Below, piece after piece: positions 10,807 through 23,200 of a stretch of DNA of 64,000 nucleotides (positions are counted from its first letter, which is position 1; every line of letters starts with the position of its first letter). Source of the DNA: Bactrocera neohumeralis (taxonomy: Eukaryota > Arthropoda > Insecta > Diptera > Tephritidae); the NCBI RefSeq assembly GCF_024586455.1, contig NC_065920.1, forward strand, positions 78,732,215 through 78,796,214, read 5' to 3'. The position numbers and the translations under genes are program-made. Under the pieces are notes generated by a model. The model was not told where the DNA came from. It searched no databases and was given only the letters and a program-made list of their open reading frames with translations.

Positions 10807-12250
10807 GTTAATCTGGTAGACCAATAAGCCACGCATAGACCAGTTTGGTCCTTTGAGTTACCAGATGGAGTTCACTTGCTAAGTTCAAGAGAAGTAATCA
10901 TCTTTTAGGAGAAGTATTAATGATAGCGATTTTAACCTCGAATTTTTTTTATAGCAAATAAAATTTCCTACAAATTTGTCGTGCATATTTTTTTAACTCC
11001 TGTCATTTACGCGATTTATAACAAAAAAATGCGAAATTCCGGGAAAAATCGGGTTTAGAGCCCCGTACTACCTCGCCGGTGTGAGTTACGACTTTGATGC
11101 ACTTAGCACTTTTGTATAGTGAACAATTCTGAGAAATATGCCTAAAGTCATAGCGATGCCATAAAATACCTCTGATCTGTAGGAATTTAAAGATAAAAAC
11201 TCACGATTGTAGTGTATTTTCTATGGAAAATTTTTACAGGCCTTGATCCAGTTCTTAATGTTAATATTAAGGGCTAGAATTTTCAGAGAATTTTTTTTGG
11301 GGTATTTCCAAGGAAATTTCGTGACGGGACTGAATAAAATTAATAGTTCAAAGAAAAAAAACCACCCTAATATATATATTATAAAATGATAATAAGCGAC
11401 AAAAGAGTCCCCGTCTGAACGTCGTTTATACAGCTTATTTTTCCTATAAACTTCACAGCTGACAGCTTTCATTTAATGTTTTGATTAGAACCCAGCCAAG
11501 ACTCCGTTCCGTAAAATTTCCCAGAACTTAACTGACAGATGGTTGCTAACCAGATGTTGGGAACATAATTTTTGAACTTGTTGCCGATAAAGTTCTGGTT
11601 AAGCACTTAAGAAAACTACCCGAAATTGGTATCACCGCTATACTTTAGGCCATTTTTACCATTCTAAATGGTTCTAGTGGCAAATTATTCTAAATAATGA
11701 AAAATTTATCCACTAAAACTAGAATTATGAAGCAATTGCAAGGCTTACATCGCAAACTCTGCCCGTTTCTTTGAACAGCAGATATAGTGTATTCGATTCG
11801 CTACCCTCCAATGCATATCTCCAATATTGAATAAAAACTTGATTTAGCGCGTGAAGGTTCTGCCTGGGTGGGTGTATAAAAATAAGATCAGAATATTGCG
11901 ATGATACTTCGTGGTTAAAAATAATCTTCGCTCAGATTTGTGGCAGGAAGTTTACGGCTGCTTGCGTTGAAATGCTTTTGCCGTCAATTTTAATTTGGCT
12001 ACTAAGCAACGTTGCGTGAAGAGAATATAATATTCAGCGGAGGATGTCGTGTATGTGTAAGCACGAATGCAAGCGCTTTGTTAAATCTCTGAAAGACGAG
12101 CAGGCGAATAATAAAAATTAGCTTCATGCGCAAAATTCACATACATATTAAAGACACAGCAGGAAATTTTACTATTTTTGAGAAGGCCACAAGAGGAGGA
12201 AGGGCGTATTTTTGGGTAGGAAAATGAAAAAGAGAAAATTATTGGAAGTT
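10807..12250. other. AT-rich non-coding DNA
   Basis: Nothing is recognised with certainty. A phrase around 11030-11070 (GGGAAAAATCGGGTTTAGAG) is GC-richer than its surroundings and may be an old repeat. Frames at 11221-11472 on the minus strand have no conserved motif. Confidence 0.5.
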
Positions 12251-12310
12251 ATCGAAATTTATCGAAAACTATCGGACATTATCGAAAAATATCAAACGTT
12301 ATCGAAAATA
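12251..12310 (+). repeat. Six 10-bp tandem units of ATCGAAAAYT type
   Basis: ATCG (once ATCA) recurs exactly every 10 bases at 12251, 12261, 12271, 12281, 12291 and 12301, each followed by an A-rich stretch. The unit consensus is about ATCGAAAAYT. The period equals roughly one DNA helical turn, so the A-tracts are in phase. It lies inside a 65-codon frame that has no other coding signs. Confidence 0.85.
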
Positions 12311-14380
12311 TTTTATTATATAATAGACTCAGCAAAACATTTTTTACCATACTCGTCAGGCCATGAAAAACAGGATTTTGATGAAGTGCAATTTTGGTTA
12401 AAGGAATAAGGGAGAGAATATAGAAGGTCCTTACATAAAGGTACTGATAGGTCTTCTTTACAATAGATTTGCATGGTTATTACCAGCCATACGTAACTTT
12501 ATTAGGCAGTGTTTGAAAGTTTCTTTGAACACATTCATGATTTATCCGCATATCAGAGTTGCTTTTTCGCTTCTCTTTTTCTATTTTCTTCAATTCATTC
12601 TTTGAGTTTTAGTTCTCTTTTTTCTGGCATTATTCTGTGTTAGCCTCTGCTAGCTTTTATAATTTTTCATAAAATTAAAGCCGATCTATCAGGCATTTTT
12701 TGCAATTCAATTGCTTATATACCCCATTCGTTGTGACTGTATGCGAGCCATCAACATTAACACATTTGCGTTTGTGTGCGTGTGCGGGCTTGGAGGAGAT
12801 ATTCGTGCACTTATTTTTATCCGCAATAAATTTTTTGCTCATCACATGTGCACACATGCCAAAGACAGACAGACACACAAAAGGCACTCATTTGCTCATT
12901 TTGCATATAAACACACTCAATCACATATATATACTCACACATACATACACATACATACACATATGCGGCATACTCCAGTGTACGCACGTGGCGGACTGTC
13001 TGTTTGTTGACATGTTTGCCCACGTACAGTTAAATTTGCTTTGATTGCGTTTTCTCATTTCACTTAGTTTGTTTGCGCTTTATTTTACTTTGATTTTTTT
13101 TTTGCTTTACTTTGCGCCATTTGGCTGCCAGCCGGTCGGTACGTCCATTCCGTATAACCAACCAGTTTACTGATGTATGCAGCAACCAAAGCGACAGTCA
13201 AACGCACTGCTTGACAGCAACTTAGCGAGCAATCCAATAATTCAGTGTGCGGTTGGCAAGCTCGTCCTCTTTTTTCGCGAGCGAGTGACTTTTAATATTT
13301 TATGAAACAGCATGCTGGGTTTTGTTTGAAGAAATATCGCTAGGGAATAACAGAATGTTTATTTAATTCACACACAGTTTTCATTTACTCACATATGGAT
13401 GAATATTTATGTAGAGGATGTATAGGTGCGTTCTCATACACGCACATTCGTAAGGTTCACTTGTGTTTGTACATTTATTAAGGAGACAAATAAAGCAATA
13501 TTTGAGTGTTAAGTATTATTGTATATGAAATCCGTAGAGGCATTGCGAAAGCATCAATTACGAGAGTGGGAAGTCGAAGAGAGTAGAGATTTGCATAGAA
13601 AATGGTGTACGTTTTATATGTTTTTAATGTTGCTATGCTATGACGGTGGCATTAAAGTACACCTACTTTTTTATAAAATAGAAATTAAAAAAAAAACTTA
13701 TACTTTTTAAACAAATTTGAAATATTTCAAATTAAACATAATGCAGCACTTTCGGGGACATATGTAATGATGTAATTTTCGTGAAAAAAAGAGATTTCGA
13801 CGAGATAAAAAGAAAGGACCCAAAAAGTGGATTTTGAATTTTTTATATAATAAATGTATAAATAATGTTATAGATCTTTTAATTGCCTATAACATTACCA
13901 CATCATTTTTTTTTAGTACGACATAGTATTATACGACTATATATATGTATATAGACTCGTAGTCCGTTAGACCGGAAGTCGCTTTAAATCGGTTTTAACT
14001 CTTAACTTAATTATTAATTATTAATTAACCTCCGATCGCCTATAAAGTATTTTTCCTTTAATGCTTGTCATTTTATCTTTCGTTTTCGATGGCTTGGATC
14101 TTACTACGATTTTTTTCTTTTCTTTTTATCATTTTCAAAGATTTCATGAATATTTGAGTTCACCAGACTTATTGTAAGTATTTAAAGACGATCTTCTAAC
14201 GTTTCAAAGAAACTTATAGGCATGCTAGTGCACCGAAGAAACTCCTGCGCTGCTTACGAGTAGAACTAAAACCTTGCTTAGAAACATTCCAAAACCTTTG
14301 CTTCATAACTTGTCCGATATTGGCAAAAATAACTAAGTCCAATTGTGTTTTCAGAAACTATTGGAATCAAGTAGGGCTCT
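12311..14380. other. Non-coding DNA with ACATAC-type microsatellite
   Basis: A CA/ACATAC simple repeat sits at about 12922-12964, giving rise to threonine/histidine-rich false frames on both strands. The rest is AT-rich with T-runs. An AT-only TTAATTATTAATTATTAATTAA stretch spans about 14008-14028. No gene is recognised. Confidence 0.6.
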
Positions 14381-14384
14381 TAAA

Positions 14385-14580
14385 ATTATTCGAATAACTT
14401 GAAAACAGACTATTCGAATATCCGGCCTGAAACAGTTCGTGTGAATATTAACCAATTAATACTGTTCGAATAGTCGGAACATTGTTACTATTCGAATAGT
14501 TGTTCTTCCATTCGAATAGTCCTCGTTCTATTACGCCTCGAATAGTTGCTCTGTCTATAAACTATAACCGAATAGTTGGA
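14385..14580. repeat. Cluster of seven ATTCGAATAGT-like palindromic motifs
   Basis: The motif TTCGAATA or a one-base variant appears near 14389, 14410, 14463, 14488, 14507, 14535 and 14566, mostly extended as ACTATTCGAATAGT, which is palindromic. Spacing is irregular (about 20-55 bp), so this is not a plain tandem repeat. It could be a degraded simple array or a cluster of binding sites. Confidence 0.75.
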
Positions 14581-14804
14581 AATGAAAACTGAAATAAAAC
14601 ACTCAAATTTGGTCAAACTGAGTAACATTTTTTTTTTGTTTTTTTTGTTGTCAAACATTTTTTTGGTATACAGATTATTTATGTCATTTTTGATTTGAAC
14701 AAATTATCGGCTAAATGACCACTACGGTTCCATTTGCATATCTCCATTCGCTTACGCCATATTTTGATTAAATTTTAGCCATATGTATATGGGGCGTTGA
14801 ATCG

Positions 14805-15165
14805 CGTGATTCAAATTCCGAGAAAAAAGTCGATCAACATCGCGTTATAATGCACGCCATTTATGATAACGGCATTTACTTCCTCATTTCGAAAGAAATG
14901 AAGCCCTCCGTTGTCACCATACCAAAATCCGCACCCAACTGTCCATTTCTAATTATGCAATTGCTAGAGAGACCCAACAGAATGACGTTACTTTTTTAAA
15001 GCAAAACATAGAAACTTCTAATTTATTGGGGACTTATTATCATTCGAAGGAATATTCTTTAGCTTTTTTTTATGATTATCTTTTCCAAATATTGGCCGCG
15101 GCTACAATTCCGATGGCCCATCCGTTGAGTCCAATTTTTGACTTTGTGACGTTTTTAACATTTGT
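14805..15165 (-). mobile_element. Relic of a second mariner lineage (MER-SEQR type), copy 1
   Basis: On the minus strand, bases 14935 to 14815 translate as VGCGFWYGDNGGLHFF, then RNEEVNAVIINGVHYNAMLI, a match in pattern to the central transposase segment WCG-W-GGIIGPYFF...VTVNG-RYR-MI of an abundant arthropod mariner-like element. The stretch 15005-15060, with GAAACTTCTAATTTATTGGGG and a following AGGAATATTCTTTAGC, resembles the 3' region of the related relics at 20.2 and 56.8 kb. The pieces are out of their normal order or heavily deleted. No terminal repeats were placed. Confidence 0.65.
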
Positions 15166-15169
15166 ATGT

Positions 15170-16700
15170 TTCTACGAAATTTTATAGAAATTATGTTAGA
15201 AATTTAAAAAAAAATGTCGTATTTGTATTTATTTCACTGCAAAGCGAAATCACAGAACTTTCCATAAATATTTATTAAATAAATAGTTCATTGTAAACTA
15301 TCTTTTGAATCCAAATTAATTGAGTAATGCATATTAAATAATTTCGTATTAAACTGCTTTCAAACCAAAAGAAATAATTCCGCCTGCATTTGCCGCTACA
15401 GTACATTTACCAAGGACGAGAGAAACGAGAGAGACGAGAATACATTTCTACACATCATTGCGCGTGTATGTGTGCATATATTTGTATTTCAATTCCTTCA
15501 ATAAAATACAGCCATTTGTCGAGACACCTGCTGCGAATAACTGTCAACCATTTATCTAAGAATCTCAATAGAAGCGAAACAAAAGACAAAGGCATTACGC
15601 AAATGAATTAAATAAATAAATATAAAATAAAGGGGTTGAAGGTAATAAATATGCATGTGTCTGTGTAGGTGTGTGTGTGAGCTCCATAATAGATATGTAT
15701 ATGTACAGCTGCTCGACGTTTGCGAAAAAAGTGAAAGCTTTAGGACCTGCAGCAACACAAAATCAGCAGGCATGAAATTATTTGCAAAGCATTCAGGCAG
15801 AACTATGTCACGCCCAAGTGGAGCACACAGACTAATTCACACAGAGCACCCAACACACAACTACTACAAATAACTGTGTGTATGTGTGTGTGCAGCATTC
15901 GAGTGGCGTGCATGTCTGCTGGGCGCAAGTGAAGAGTTGAAATATCCGTTGAGTCAATAGATGTAGCCATTAAATTTCAATTGAACAAAGTCATTTGTTG
16001 CAAATAACAAATCATTTATTTTCTCCGACTTGAGCAAATATTGGCAAAGGATAAATAATACAAACACGAAAATACACACAAACAAAGCAACGCCAAGATG
16101 CTTGAGGAAAACGGGCGTTATTGCGAAAGTGCTTGTGCAGAGCGAAGAATTTCGGGCGGATGGCAGAAATCAATGCACTTCAAATAAACTTAATATGACC
16201 ATCTATTTTAAAATGTTGCTTGGATTTGACAACACATGTGACAAACGATTGTAAATACTATGTAATAGAGGGATTCTGAGCACACACACACACACACACA
16301 AAAACCGCTGCCGCACCTCGAAAGACCCAAAAAAAGGGTCGTTTGCATGAGGACAGCACTCTTCAAGCCAGTGCTTGCCTTTTTTGTGGTCGTGCAACTA
16401 CAACACGAGGGCGTGCAATAACAACTACACGTTGTCTGACAAGCGCAATAACAAAACTATTGTGAAAATAACGGTACGTACTCGTAGTTCGGAAGATATA
16501 TAAGCAATGTTAAAGGGCCATCATCAGCACAGCAATGATGGCCATTCATTTCAACGACACCTAACTGACATGACGGGGAATGAGTCAAAAACAATGGCAA
16601 CTGAGAAGTGTATAAATAAAGGAGCGAAAGGCTGACTGCATTAGAAAAAATAGAAAAACAACGCTTGTGCTGTATTGCAACCGGAAGAAATGAAGGTGAG
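15170..16700. other. Non-coding DNA with CA repeat
   Basis: A (CA)10 run lies at 16281-16300. A small 9-bp inverted repeat GGCCATCAT / ATGATGGCC with a 10-base loop lies at 16516-16543. Short frames here overlap on both strands and have no conserved motif. Confidence 0.6.
16281..16300. repeat. (CA)n microsatellite
   Basis: Ten uninterrupted CA units. Confidence 0.95.
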
Positions 16701-16724
16701 GAGTTTGTTGTAGAGGCGGAACGA

Positions 16725-16804
16725 AAAACGATGCATACCTCTAGGAGCCATGAGGATGGTTCAGGCGAAGCGCAAAACGATGCATACCTCTAGGAGCCAT
16801 GAGG
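16725..16804 (+). repeat. 31-bp direct repeat, period 49
   Basis: The sequence AAAACGATGCATACCTCTAG followed by GAGCCATGAGG occurs identically at 16725-16755 and 16774-16804. The 18-base spacer is not repeated. The perfect identity suggests a recent duplication. Confidence 0.95.
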
Positions 16805-17678
16805 CAGGTTTTGTGGTTAAGAAAGAGCTATAAGAATGAACTAGTTATAGATCGGAGTGGGGTGGAAAAACAAACGGGCGGTAAAAGGAGGTATGTAACA
16901 GTGATTTGCATGATTGAATAAAAAAATTACGAAAAAAGCAAAATTACAAAAAAAAAATTTAAACGGAGAAGGTAAAGAATGCATGCAAAGATAAGAAAAA
17001 GTTATAGTTATAATCAAAGCAGCAAACTCAAGGTAAAGTAAGGTGAAAACAAAAGAAATATGAAGCAATTTCTGTAGGTCGCCGCTGTGTTTGCTCGGAA
17101 AAAGGTGTAAAAGTATAAGAAGTGAATTCATCCGGTTTTGGTCATTGGCAGGGTGGGTTTGCCGTTACGTAGCGGCGAATGAGTGTTGAATATGCAATGA
17201 AAAATTGAATCGGTTAGACAAATCGGTTTGTAAATGCTACTACCAGCGATAGAGTTATGCAACACACAAATAAAAGTATGAGAATTGTGGCAAATCAGTG
17301 TAGAAGAACAAAGGTAACCGAAAAGGGTGTCTATAAGTACAGTGTTGCAAAGCGCAAACTGCGCATAAAAAGGGCAATAATAAAGTGGAGTAAGAAACAA
17401 GTGTAAATACACCTTTGAATTCCTGAAGTACACTGCCGCACGCACATTTTATGAAAACGCCATAAAGGTGGATACGAACCTTAATTAAATTTTTCTTTTG
17501 CCTTTTTGCTTTAGGTTTTTTTTTATCAATCTCTGTTTTTGCTATTAGGTAACATACAAAGGGTTTTTGGGCTTTTCACTTTTTACAGTTGCAACAGAAT
17601 CTTGATGTTTTTTTGCGTTTTTACAGAGAAGTCTACTACGAGCAAAATAGTGCGGGATAGTTTGTTATCAGATAGCTC
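16805..17678. other. Non-coding DNA
   Basis: Two minus-strand frames (16841-17131 and 17128-17445) are leucine, phenylalanine and histidine rich, as expected from translating purine-rich DNA backward. They show no start context, splice signals or domain and I do not annotate them. Confidence 0.55.
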
Positions 17679-18225
17679 TTAAGAGGCAGCATGGGTTTAC
17701 GGGTTTCAAAAAATCGAGTCTTTTTATTATTTTGTTAAATTTTGCAACACCTCGAGAATATTAACCTAAATTTTCAAATTGATTCGAGCAGTAGTTCCGG
17801 AGATACAGCCTTGAGAATTTGTGCTCTCGAGGCTAGCTAGGCTAAGTGCGCCGTCTTTAAACGCGTTTTCTCGAAACTGTGTTTTTGGAATCGGTTGGAG
17901 AGTTTTCTCGAGAACTACTTAACCGATCTTCATGAAATTTTACAAAAAGTCTGCCAAAAATCAAATTTTCAGCTTTTTTTTTCGTCCAAGTTCTAAGTAA
18001 CGGTTTTAACGAAAACACGTATTTTTTCACTCTAAATGATCCTGTAAGGAGTTATCCTGCCAACGCGGGCGTATTTTTTTCCGCGGGGCCATCGGAAGCG
18101 ACGTCGCAATCGCCGAGTTTAAAATATTTTTTTCCAAAAATTTCAGAGTTTCTTTATAATATAGTATGCTTGTAGCAATAAAATATTTTATTTTTTTACC
18201 CTAGGAAACCCATGTAACCCTTTAA
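17679..18225 (+). mobile_element. TTAA-flanked MITE 2
   Basis: The element lies between TTAA at 17679-17682 and TTAA at 18222-18225. Its ends form an imperfect inverted repeat: the left end has CATGGGTTTACGGGTTTCAA and the right end ACCCTAGGAAACCCATGTAA, which pair around CATGGGTTT. There is no transposase frame. The interior contains CTTTAAACGCGTTTTCTCGA (17855-17874), the reverse complement of the core shared with MITEs 1 and 3, and the inverted MITE 3 also matches its left half at length. Confidence 0.8.
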
Positions 18226-18303
18226 CTCACACTTCTATTAATTTATCTGTTTGGAAGTTTTGTGATCTCACGACCATAATTCGATTGGAATCTATCATAT
18301 TGA

Positions 18304-18472
18304 GATTAGGTTTCTTGAAACAGACTCCAATTAAAACCTGGCGCTATATTAACTGTTCTGATTGGTTTTGTGGAACCAGACTCAATCTTAAACTCGGACT
18401 CATAATGACCGTTGTGATTGAGTTTTTGAAACCAGACTCAACTTAAGACTTGAAGTTATATTGACCTGTCAG
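18304..18472 (+). repeat. Three ~57-bp imperfect tandem repeats
   Basis: Units begin at about 18304, 18360 and 18417. Each opens with GATT(A/G)G, has a TTGAAAC/GGAACC-AGACTC block about 15 bases in and ends with a TATATTAACTGTTCT-like tail. The array begins 79 bases after MITE 2. A weaker unit may precede it from about 18247. Confidence 0.75.
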
Positions 18473-19124
18473 TTATAATGAAGTGTGTTATTGTAAGGCG
18501 GACTTGAGGAAAAGACATTCGACGCTGAGGAAAAGAGTTTGGACTAAAATTTCGTAAAGAAGTTTTCTAATATTTCTTTTGTCAATTTAAATTTCCGCAC
18601 CCAACCTTGCCGCAGTCTGCTTAATTATCTGGCAAATTGTTTCAGTCTCTTTTAGTGTTCGCACTATTTGTTTGTTTTTTATATTTCGCGCCAGTTTTTA
18701 TTCTCTGCAACTTCGCGTAAAACTGGCGTAGAGGTGTGAAGCACAAACAGTTGTATCAAATAGTGAGAAAAGTTTTAATTGTAAGTTGGGGTGCAGCATA
18801 ATTAAATTTAATGTGCCAAATAACTCAGAGAACAAAGAGGGAAAGAACGCCAGTTAAATGCACATTAAATCGAAAAAAAACGAAGAAGTAAATAATAGTA
18901 ACACCGGTTGTAAGAGCGGAAGCAGGAAATGGGTGCGGGAAAGTCAGTAAAAAGTTTGTGGTTAGGTAGAACAGCAAGGCGACAAAAATGCAAATAAAAA
19001 TGCACAAAAAGTAGAAAGAGTTTAGTGGACGCCTTAGAGTGGTTAGTAGTTGCAATAATTAAATGAAAACTAGAAAAGGTGTAATAAATCATTCTTAATG
19101 AACTAATTTTGCTAATATTAAATT
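18473..19124. other. Non-coding DNA
   Basis: Nothing is recognised. The two minus-strand frames at 18825-19215 overlap each other and have no motif. Confidence 0.55.
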
Positions 19125-19590
19125 TATAGCCCGAACATGGTATATTAAGTTTGCTATGCAGTTTATAATACCTAGATGGAAACTTCGGATACCCTATTAA
19201 GTATGTATTCTCCATCAGGGAGCTATGTCGATTTAGCCATGTCTATCCCTCTGTAAATACGCGCACTAGTCATTCAGTTTTTAAGACATCCATCTGCAAT
19301 TTCGCACACGACTTTTTATCTCCAAGCAGCTTTTGAACCGCCAATGTCGTCCACTAAGGTATTTAGCTTCGATAAAACCACAACGAACTAAATCAAATTA
19401 TTTTATGGAAATTTTTTTTATTTGAGAAATTAACCTCAGGAACTTGGTAGATTATTATCCGAAGATTCGATCTGAAGAACCATTATAACATATAACTGCC
19501 AAAAAAAAAGATAAATATTTGTGTATTTTGTGGATATTATAGCTTCGCTGCACTTGAAGTTAACGTTTTTCTTTTTACTTTTACTTCATG
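19125..19590 (+). repeat. Interspersed tephritid-type repeat, copy 2
   Basis: The stretch has, in order, the 'gaacatggtatattaagtttg' opening, an 'ataatacctagatgga' block, 'gctatgtcgatttagccatg', the 'actagtcattcagtttttaag' block and 'cgatctgaagaaccattata' with 'catataactgcc'. The same blocks recur in the other copies, so orientation can be assigned; this copy is plus. It is non-coding. Confidence 0.75.
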
Positions 19591-19599
19591 GGTGACCCA

Positions 19600-20295
19600 A
19601 GCAGAGATACTTTTTTCTTTTCCTGAGAGATCATGCGCGAGTCGTGTAAAGCTGTCATATTAATTTTATATCGTATGGTTTGGCATTTCATCATGGAAAG
19701 ACTTACGTCTGAACAACGTCTACAAATCTTTCAAATTTATAACGAGCATTCACGTTCTGTAAAGAACACAGTGAAGAAAATATAGCAGCCGTAGTTGAGA
19801 GTGTGCACGAACACCGTGGACCGTCGACTCGGCGCTGTTGGCAACAATTCGGACTGACGTATGGAACGACTAGGCGCATTTTACTTCGAGATCTTTGAAT
19901 TGAAAGCGTACTAAATACAGCTTGTGCAGGAACTGAAGCTGCTCATCGTTCCGAAGCGACATAGAGAAGTTCCGACGTTTTCGAGCCAAATTTTTTTCAG
20001 TGATGCGGCTCATTTCCGGCTCAATGAGTATGTCAACAAGCAAAATTGACGCATTTGGAACGAAAAGCAACCTGAAGAGAGTCAGAGTTTGGTGTGGTTG
20101 TGGGCAAGTGGAATCATCGGTCCATTTATCTTTAAAAATATGCCGGTGAGAACGTAACCGTCAATGGCTACCGTTATCGCGACATGATAACCAAAAAATA
20201 AATGCTAAAGAATGTTCTTTCGAATGCTAATAAACATTTCCAGAAAATTTGTAATTTCTGTATTTTTTCTTTAACAAATTAGGGAACCTCGAAAG
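19600..20295 (+). mobile_element. Second-lineage mariner relic, copy 2
   Basis: It begins with a 5' leader and a start codon at 19694 and ends in a 3' region around 20210-20295 with AGAATGTTCTTTCGAATGC and ATTTCTGTATTTTTTCTTTA, phrases mirrored in the inverted relics at 15.0 and 56.8 kb. Large internal parts are missing: the whole is about 0.7 kb where the intact type is near 1.2 kb or more. Confidence 0.75.
19694..20190 (+). pseudogene. Transposase pseudogene, MER-SEQR mariner lineage
   Basis: The start MERLTSEQRLQIFQIYNEHS (19694 on) matches the N-terminus of a common arthropod mariner-like transposase. After stops and frame changes the sequence resumes as IQLVQELKLLIVPKRHRE, IFFSDAAHFRLNEYVNKQN and then IWNEKQPEESQSLVWLWASG with IIGPFIFKNMPV. 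The catalytic block normally FSDEAHF is FSDAAHF, so the aspartate is kept but the next residue is changed. The second and third catalytic blocks are absent. Stop codons and deletions make it non-functional. Confidence 0.8.
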
Positions 20296-23200
20296 AGATT
20301 TATTTCTCAGCTAAATGATATGCCACTTGTCTGCTAGACGTCTATATGTTCACTTGAGCTTGTCAGTGAAGCTCCCCTCAGTAGTTTTTTTTATAATTTG
20401 ATTATCGGCCAATCATTTGGTACCATTACTGCTGACAGTTGATGGGTTTTTATCTTCGAATCTGTGTATGCCCTTCTGCTTCGTCTTCCTGTGCAAGTTG
20501 CTTGTCATTTACAAAACTATAAATGTAAGCGTGTTCACGCACAAAAACTGTTAAGCAATTCAATCAATCAGCCTAGGATATAAATCAACTTATCACTCGG
20601 TTGCGCACTGTCACTTGCCTGTCGCTTGCTGTCTCAGCCGGTCTCCTATTGCGTACGACACCTAAGCAACGTCTATATCTGCCTGAATACATCGTGAGTG
20701 TGTGTTTGTCCGTTCCAGTAGCCATGGCATCCAAACCGCTTCGCATTGGCTTAACGGCAAGTGACAGCTGCGCTAACCACTCGCACAATTGACTGACTAA
20801 GCGACGGACAGCTGCGGACAGGCGCGGTGTTAAACGCTGCGTGCCTCCGAACCAAGTCAAATGGCCAAGTCTCTCATTGGCGGCACTTGACGCTAAATGT
20901 AATTTAGAAAACAAACAGAAGCATTTATTCACGCTAAAAACTTAACTCAAGCACAAGCAAATGTGTGTTGACGCCTTCAGGTATGCAATGCGGAGGTATT
21001 GATACTCACACACACACTGTCGATTGTTGTATCCGTTGTTCTTCTAAGTAGTGCCTTATGTTTTTTGTTTCATATGTATTATACCCTTGTAATTGTTGTT
21101 GTTAGTCTGCTTGACAGCTAAACCGCCATTAATAAAAAGTCATTTGAGGTGTTTTGTTGCCACATAATTGATGTGCCACAAGTCAATGGTTTTGGCATAG
21201 TGTCCACGTTTAAAGTGCCGGCTGCCCGTGTATTTATTGAGTGATTGCACTCAAACAGTGAAAGAAATCATATAGGTCTTTATTCGAAAATCATTAAAAA
21301 ACTCAAAGGTGGTAATAATTTCCATACATTTTGAAGTTTTAAAAAATTCTTTATAAACCTAGGTAATACAATATTTCATATTTTGAAACATTTTTATTCC
21401 CATGTTCCCTTAGCTAAGCTTCATGAGCACCTCCAAATGAAGTTGTCTTTCGATGGAACATTTTTCTGCTTAAAATTATCTCAAACCCAAAACTGAAAAA
21501 GTAATAACCTTTACGCACAAGCGTTAATTAATCAAGTAATAGGTCTTTGGTCGAATAAAGCGCTAATTTAGAGTGATATACCACACAAAATAAAAATGAT
21601 ATTTTACTGAATTAATTTTTAATGGAATTCAAATGGAGTTGAAATTGGAATGGAACTCCTCGGGTTTTGTCCACACTAGAAATTTAGCTGTGTTTAACTC
21701 TGATGGTTGTTGTCTGAGCTCTGTGGGTTCTTATCCAGGCTGTAAGTTTGGTTGTGTGCATTGATAAAATAACAATGAACTGATGAATTTTTATCATTAG
21801 AAAAAATAAATGGTGAACACAAGCAAATATAACAGCCGATCGTTTATCGGGCCCATCTTTAACTCAGCAGCTGTGCGACAGACTAAAACTGCTTTTTCGA
21901 TTATAAGTAATCCTAATGTACTATATTAATTTGGCTTTACGAAATGGAATAAATGAATAGAGTAATGATCGAAGCGCTAGTTAAAAGTTTGATTTTTCAT
22001 CAAAAGGCGACACTGTACTCTACTGCGTGCCACATACTACCATAGGTGCACTTGTCTCCTTGCCATGGGGCGCCAAACACTTCCTGCGAAGTGCGGAAAT
22101 TGCTTGATATCTCTGTTTTAACAACTCGCATTGCTAGCACATTGTTGTTGTCGTTTGTTTTTTGTTGGCCTATCAGTGGCTTCATCATTGATTGTGTTGA
22201 TGTTGAGTGATGAGTGTCTCACTACGTCATGTGGCATGGTATGCAGGTGTGCGTGTGGCAAATGAAGAGCTGGCTGTATGTATACTTTAGGGCGCTTATC
22301 GGTGTTAATACCTTTAGTGCTGGCTTGCGGTCTTAGTTTATTTTTCCGTCTTGCTGACTTATTTCGCACGGCAAGCTACATCAATTCGTTTTAGCGCCGA
22401 GCGCGCGCTCCGACAATTCCTATCTCAAGCCGTCAGCAGGCGTTTATTGTTTGGCACTTTTTCCTTATCTAATTTATTTGCGCTCATTCATTACATAACC
22501 CTCCGCTGATTACCTGCATTACTCGGCCGCATTAACTTGTGCGCTCTGCGGTATTTCCTTCGCCCAGCCAACATTATCTCCGGACACTTGGCTCCATTCA
22601 CACATTTTTCTCTATTTACTCTGCAGTTTTATATAATTTTTCTGCTGTTTCGTCCAGCGCGGCGCGGGAGCTAGCGGAAGCATTTACGCTCGCATATACA
22701 CATTTTTTCTTCGCTCGTTTTTGCTCGCGTATAGTTGCTAATGTTTTTTGTTTGTGTTTTTGTTGCTTTGTTCGTTATTCATTAATTGAAATTAAACGGC
22801 CACGGAATTTAGGTAAATTGCACGCTTACTAATACACGTATCAATCACATGCTAACAAATATCCAACATTACAACAAATGCCCCAGCTAAAGCCCGCACG
22901 CACACTCACACACCTGCACAAATATTCACACACATACACGCCTATTGCACTATCAACCGAACTTATTCATTTTTTATTTTGCCCATAAAATGTGTCTCAC
23001 TCTATCTGCGCTCTTATGCCTCTATGTGTGCGTGTATGCGTGTGTGCTTGTCAGCCAGCTGCCACCGATTTGTTAGTGCTTATATATTTCCCTGCGTGTG
23101 TGTGTGTGCCTTTTTATATGGCTAACATTAATAGAAACAAATTGTTGGGCGTTTGGTGTGTGCGCCTTTGCGCGCTGCCCAAATCCACTCCATCTCCTGC

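Noticed and set aside
16516..16543. 9-bp inverted repeat GGCCATCAT with 10-base loop
   Set aside because: Too short to be significant in a 64-kb window.
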